Notes under the pieces: generated by a model
Database searches by the model: none
Seen by the model: only the letters and a program-made list of their open reading frames with translations
What the model was told of the DNA's origin: nothing
In this document: piece after piece, positions 5,974 through 8,048 of the stretch
How the letters are laid out: each line of letters starts with the position of its first letter
Numbering within the stretch: position 1 is the first letter of the stretch
Made by a program: the position numbers and the translations under genes
Source of the DNA: Actinomycetota bacterium
GTDB taxonomy: Bacteria > Actinomycetota > Geothermincolia > Fen-727 > Anoxymicrobiaceae
Reading direction: 5' to 3'
NCBI GenBank assembly: GCA_016649525.1
Contig: JAENXM010000071.1
Coordinates: 1-8,048 of the forward strand
Length of the DNA stretch: 8,048 bases

Positions 5974-7009
5974 TCAACTCCTGGTAACCCTCCGGCTTAT
6001 GTCCTTGAAAGCCTTCGTGACCCTCTGCCTGACCCTGCCCGGCTCGGAGGGCGCCCTCCACCCCTCGCCGATCCTCAGGGACGCCGAAGGCCAGGATGAA
6101 GCCGGTTCCTATCAGGAAGATCCCTATCGAGTCGAAGTACAGCGACATGAACTTCGAGCCCGGGTTTATGAGGTGAACGCCTCGCGCCCAAATCTTGTAG
6201 GCTAGAAACTCCATCAGGGGTACGAGGGGCAGCATCACTCCGACAGAAAGCAGGCCTATCCATGCTGGATGGGGCGGGCCCTTCCAGACCTTGAGGCCCG
6301 CTTTTTTCTTGACGGTCGAGCCTCTTGTGAGTGCCCAGGGAACGGCGATGCCCATCGTGAAGACGGCCGCCTGGGTCCAGCCATGCCATATTCTCGCAGC
6401 AATGAGCCAGAACCCCAGTACGCCGATGCCGGCCATGAGACCGTAGGGCAGCGCCGCCTTCAGCTGCTTGATGACCGGCGCCAGTTTCGCGAGAGTTGAT
6501 GGCCCGGGCTTCTTTCGCGCCTCCTCGCGCTTGATTCTTCGTTCCTTCTGAACGGGTTTTGCGGAGACTCTTTTCACGGGAGCCCTGGCGCCGGATCTGG
6601 CCTCTTTTAGTATCGGCCTTTTGATGATTGGCCTGCGGACAGGTTTCTTAGGTTCGACATCAGGTATCGAAAGCTCTTCTCCGGCTATCGTGGGCGGGGT
6701 CGTTATAGTGTCGTCCTTTAGGGCTTCCGCCCTGCCGCCCGCCGGCGCTTCGATGTGTCCGTCGTCATGGATGGTCACCTCGCTTACCGTCAGCGGTGAC
6801 CGTTCCACGCGGGGTAGCTCGATGACGGGAGCCTCGGGAGTTTTTTCGGCAGGCGCGGCGGCCTCCTTGCATGAGGGACACAGGGCCGGATCCCCGCTTT
6901 CCCTGGTGCATTCGCCGCAGATCGGCTTTCCGCAGTCCGCGCAGTCACGGATCGCGGGCTTCTTCGGGTGCAGGTAGCAGGCGCGCCAGCTTTTCTGAGA
7001 ATCCTCCAA
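5974..7009 (-). CDS. B-box-like zinc-finger membrane protein of unknown function, with a frameshift near its C-terminus
   Basis: The start is TTG at 7009, 6 nt after the purine run GGGGGGGAAG. Residues 8-50 hold a treble-clef or B-box-like zinc finger with Cys11, His14, Cys23, Cys26, Cys31, Cys34, Cys44 and Cys47. An acidic/proline linker follows, then a strongly basic stretch (residues about 121-168). Four predicted membrane helices lie at about 186-206, 212-228, 250-274 and 290-309. After residue 308 the frame as sequenced reads GVPEDRRGVEGALRAGQGQ and runs into the insertion sequence, ending at 5927. The frame starting at 6084 reads ASLRIGEGW to KDISRRVTRS, has nearly all G/C third positions, and stops at 5974-5976, just outside the insertion. 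I take that as the true C-terminus, giving about 344 residues. The coordinates given are the restored gene. No function is recognised; the finger may sense metal or bind protein. Confidence 0.7.
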
Positions 7010-7060
7010 AGTAAACTTCCCCCCCGATGCGCATTCGGCGCTTTTTTACGCGTTTCCTTA

Positions 7061-7066
7061 ATTATA
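7061..7066 (-). promoter_or_regulatory. Candidate -10 box of the zinc-finger membrane gene
   Basis: A perfect TATAAT is read on the minus strand about 52 nt upstream of the TTG start at 7009, in an AT-rich patch of otherwise GC-rich DNA. Transcription would begin near 7054 and give a leader of about 45 nt. I find no good -35 element at the usual spacing; that position falls at the outer edge of the large inverted repeat. The call rests on the -10 match alone. Confidence 0.4.
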
Positions 7067-7086
7067 AGTCAGCGGGTGTGAGGGGG

Positions 7087-7164
7087 TGAGGTCAGGTCTT
7101 GAAACGTGAATTAATAAACTTCGCCCACATGACTTAATAATTCACGTTTCAAGACCTGACCTCA
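7087..7164. repeat. 27-bp perfect inverted repeat with 24-nt spacer (palindromic MITE/REP-like element)
   Basis: The left arm is 7087-7113 (beginning TGAGGTCAGGTCTTGA) and the right arm is 7138-7164 (ending TCAAGACCTGACCTCA). All 27 positions are complementary; after one mismatch three more base pairs follow. The right arm ends exactly at the base before the stop codon of the radical SAM gene, and the left arm lies about 20 bp upstream of the candidate -10 box of the next gene. In RNA or single-stranded DNA it would form a very stable cruciform or hairpin. No T-run follows on either strand, so it is not a standard intrinsic terminator. The layout resembles palindromes mobilised by Y1 (REP-associated) transposases. 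I have an unverified impression of similar AAGACCTGACC sequences in other genomes. Confidence 0.85.
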
Positions 7165-8048
7165 TCATGAGGCCCTTGCCTCGATGAGTGCCCTATTGAC
7201 TTCCTCGGTGAAGGCGGTCAGTTCATCGCGGGTCGGGAAGTCGTTGCCTGCGAACAGGTACTCCTCGCTCATCGGGTTGAGCCGGAGGTCTTCCATTTCC
7301 TCTTGCGAGAACCTCCGGCGGAAGACGTCGAACAGCGCGGTCCCCCGGAAGACGACGAGCGGGAAGAACGTCGCGGTGCAGAGCTCGTTCTGCTTCAGTA
7401 TCTCCACGGTGCGCTCGATGCTTTCGCGGCTCTCGCCGGGCAACCCGACTATGAAGGTCAGCACCGGCTGCATGCCCGAGCGCCTGACGGAGCGCGCGGC
7501 ATCGAGGATCGTCTCGACGCGCATCCGCTTTCCGGCGACGTCCTGAAGGATCCTCTCATTGAAGCTCTCCGCCCCTATCGCTACAGCCGTGAAGCCGCAG
7601 TCCGAGAGGCGTTTGATCGTTTCCTCATCCAGGTAGTCGGCCCGTGTCTGGATCTGGTAGGTGTAGGGGAGCCCCCCGAGCTGCCCCAGTATCCCGCGCA
7701 GGCGCTTCTTGTTCATGGTGAAGGTGGCGTCACCGAAGAAGAACCCGCCGGAGCCGCCCGTGAAATTCTCCGAGCAGTATTCAAGGACGCCTCGGACGTA
7801 CTGCGGAGAGTGGAACCTGGTCCTCCTGTTGTTTATGGCCGGGTCGAGGCAGAAGGTGCACGCCTCGGGGCATCCCCGTGACGTCAGGAAGCCGGCGCCC
7901 GGTATGTAGTCGTCGGCCGGGTTCAGTCCCGAGAGTAGGTCAAAGCGCGTCTTGATTTTGAACTCCTCCGAGACCGTGTAGAGGTGAGGCAGGGAGTCGA
8001 GATCTTTTATCTGCTCGCGGGAGGCGTTGTGCATGATTCGAGAGTCCA
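7165..8048 (-). CDS. Radical SAM protein, C-terminal part (5' end outside window), possibly of the B12-binding type
   Basis: The iron-sulfur cluster motif of radical SAM enzymes is plain: TSRGCPEACTFC, three Cys in CxxxCxxC spacing, preceded by a short segment DLDSLPHLYTV. Further landmarks are GGFFFGDATFTMN, YQIQTRADYLDEE, FTAVAIGAESFNERIL and FIVGLPGESRESIERTVEIL, which belong to the (beta/alpha) barrel of the B12-binding/radical SAM and related methylthiotransferase-like groups. The frame remains open through the window's right edge upstream of the ATG at 8034. Intact relatives carry an N-terminal domain before the DxLP segment, so I treat this as partial; a 289-residue protein from the ATG at 8034 is the alternative. 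The substrate cannot be told. The stop TGA (7165-7167) abuts the 27-bp inverted repeat. The gene runs in the same direction as the membrane-protein gene. Confidence 0.85.
   Translation of the reverse strand, partial: DSRIMHNASREQIKDLDSLPHLYTVSEEFKIKTRFDLLSGLNPADDYIPGAGFLTSRGCPEACTFCLDPAINNRRTRFHSPQYVRGVLEYCSENFTGGSGGFFFGDATFTMNKKRLRGILGQLGGLPYTYQIQTRADYLDEETIKRLSDCGFTAVAIGAESFNERILQDVAGKRMRVETILDAARSVRRSGMQPVLTFIVGLPGESRESIERTVEILKQNELCTATFFPLVVFRGTALFDVFRRRFSQEEMEDLRLNPMSEEYLFAGNDFPTRDELTAFTEEVNRALIEARAS

Noticed and set aside
7025..7060. CCGA/TCGG imperfect stem followed by a T-run (cgctttttt) as a plus-strand intrinsic terminator
   Set aside because: The stem is only 4 bp, no plus-strand gene ends nearby, and the T-run is better explained as part of the leader of the minus-strand gene.
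7087..7164. The inverted repeat as a Rho-independent terminator or CRISPR/attC site
   Set aside because: There is no T-run on either strand, no repeated spacer units, and no recognisable integron core sites.

Overview
This window is GC-rich bacterial DNA. Codon third positions are mostly G or C, and GTG and TTG starts are frequent (purE, purB, purS, the PHP gene, the zinc-finger membrane gene). The formylglycinamidine ribonucleotide (FGAM) synthase genes are the three-part PurS/PurQ/small-PurL type, as in Gram-positive bacteria, archaea and many other lineages. The phylum cannot be fixed from this sequence alone.

Region 1 (1-4061, plus strand) is a tight de novo purine operon: the end of purD, then purE, purB, purS, purQ and a PHP-domain hydrolase gene. 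Gaps are 0 to about 33 nt, and purS and purQ abut directly. PurD makes GAR, PurS and PurQ belong to the FGAM synthase complex with PurL, PurE acts in the AIR carboxylation branch, and PurB works at two later steps. purC, purL and purF, often found in such operons, are absent here. A PHP metal-dependent hydrolase follows purQ where purL is often seen.

Region 2 (about 4097-5973) is an IS607-type insertion sequence with both genes on the minus strand: tnpA (serine recombinase with a helix-turn-helix), then an overlapping tnpB (RuvC-like, RNA-guided nuclease family). tnpB is broken by a one-base frameshift between its zinc finger and its third RuvC motif, and it has only a CTG start. Its 3' end carries three tandem hairpins in the place where an omega-RNA scaffold is expected. 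The element lies between the convergent stop codons of the PHP gene and the next gene, so it interrupts neither.

Region 3 (about 5974-8048, minus strand) holds a gene for a zinc-finger protein with a basic linker and four predicted membrane helices. Its last 36 codons are frame-shifted relative to the rest, so the frame as sequenced runs into the insertion sequence. Upstream is a 155-nt spacer with a perfect TATAAT and a 27-bp perfect inverted repeat (7087-7164). Then comes the C-terminal part of a radical SAM protein that runs off the window.

I see no convincing undescribed multi-gene system. The most interesting items are the 27-bp palindrome, the decayed IS607 tnpB with an apparently intact RNA-scaffold region, and the frameshifted membrane protein next to the insertion.
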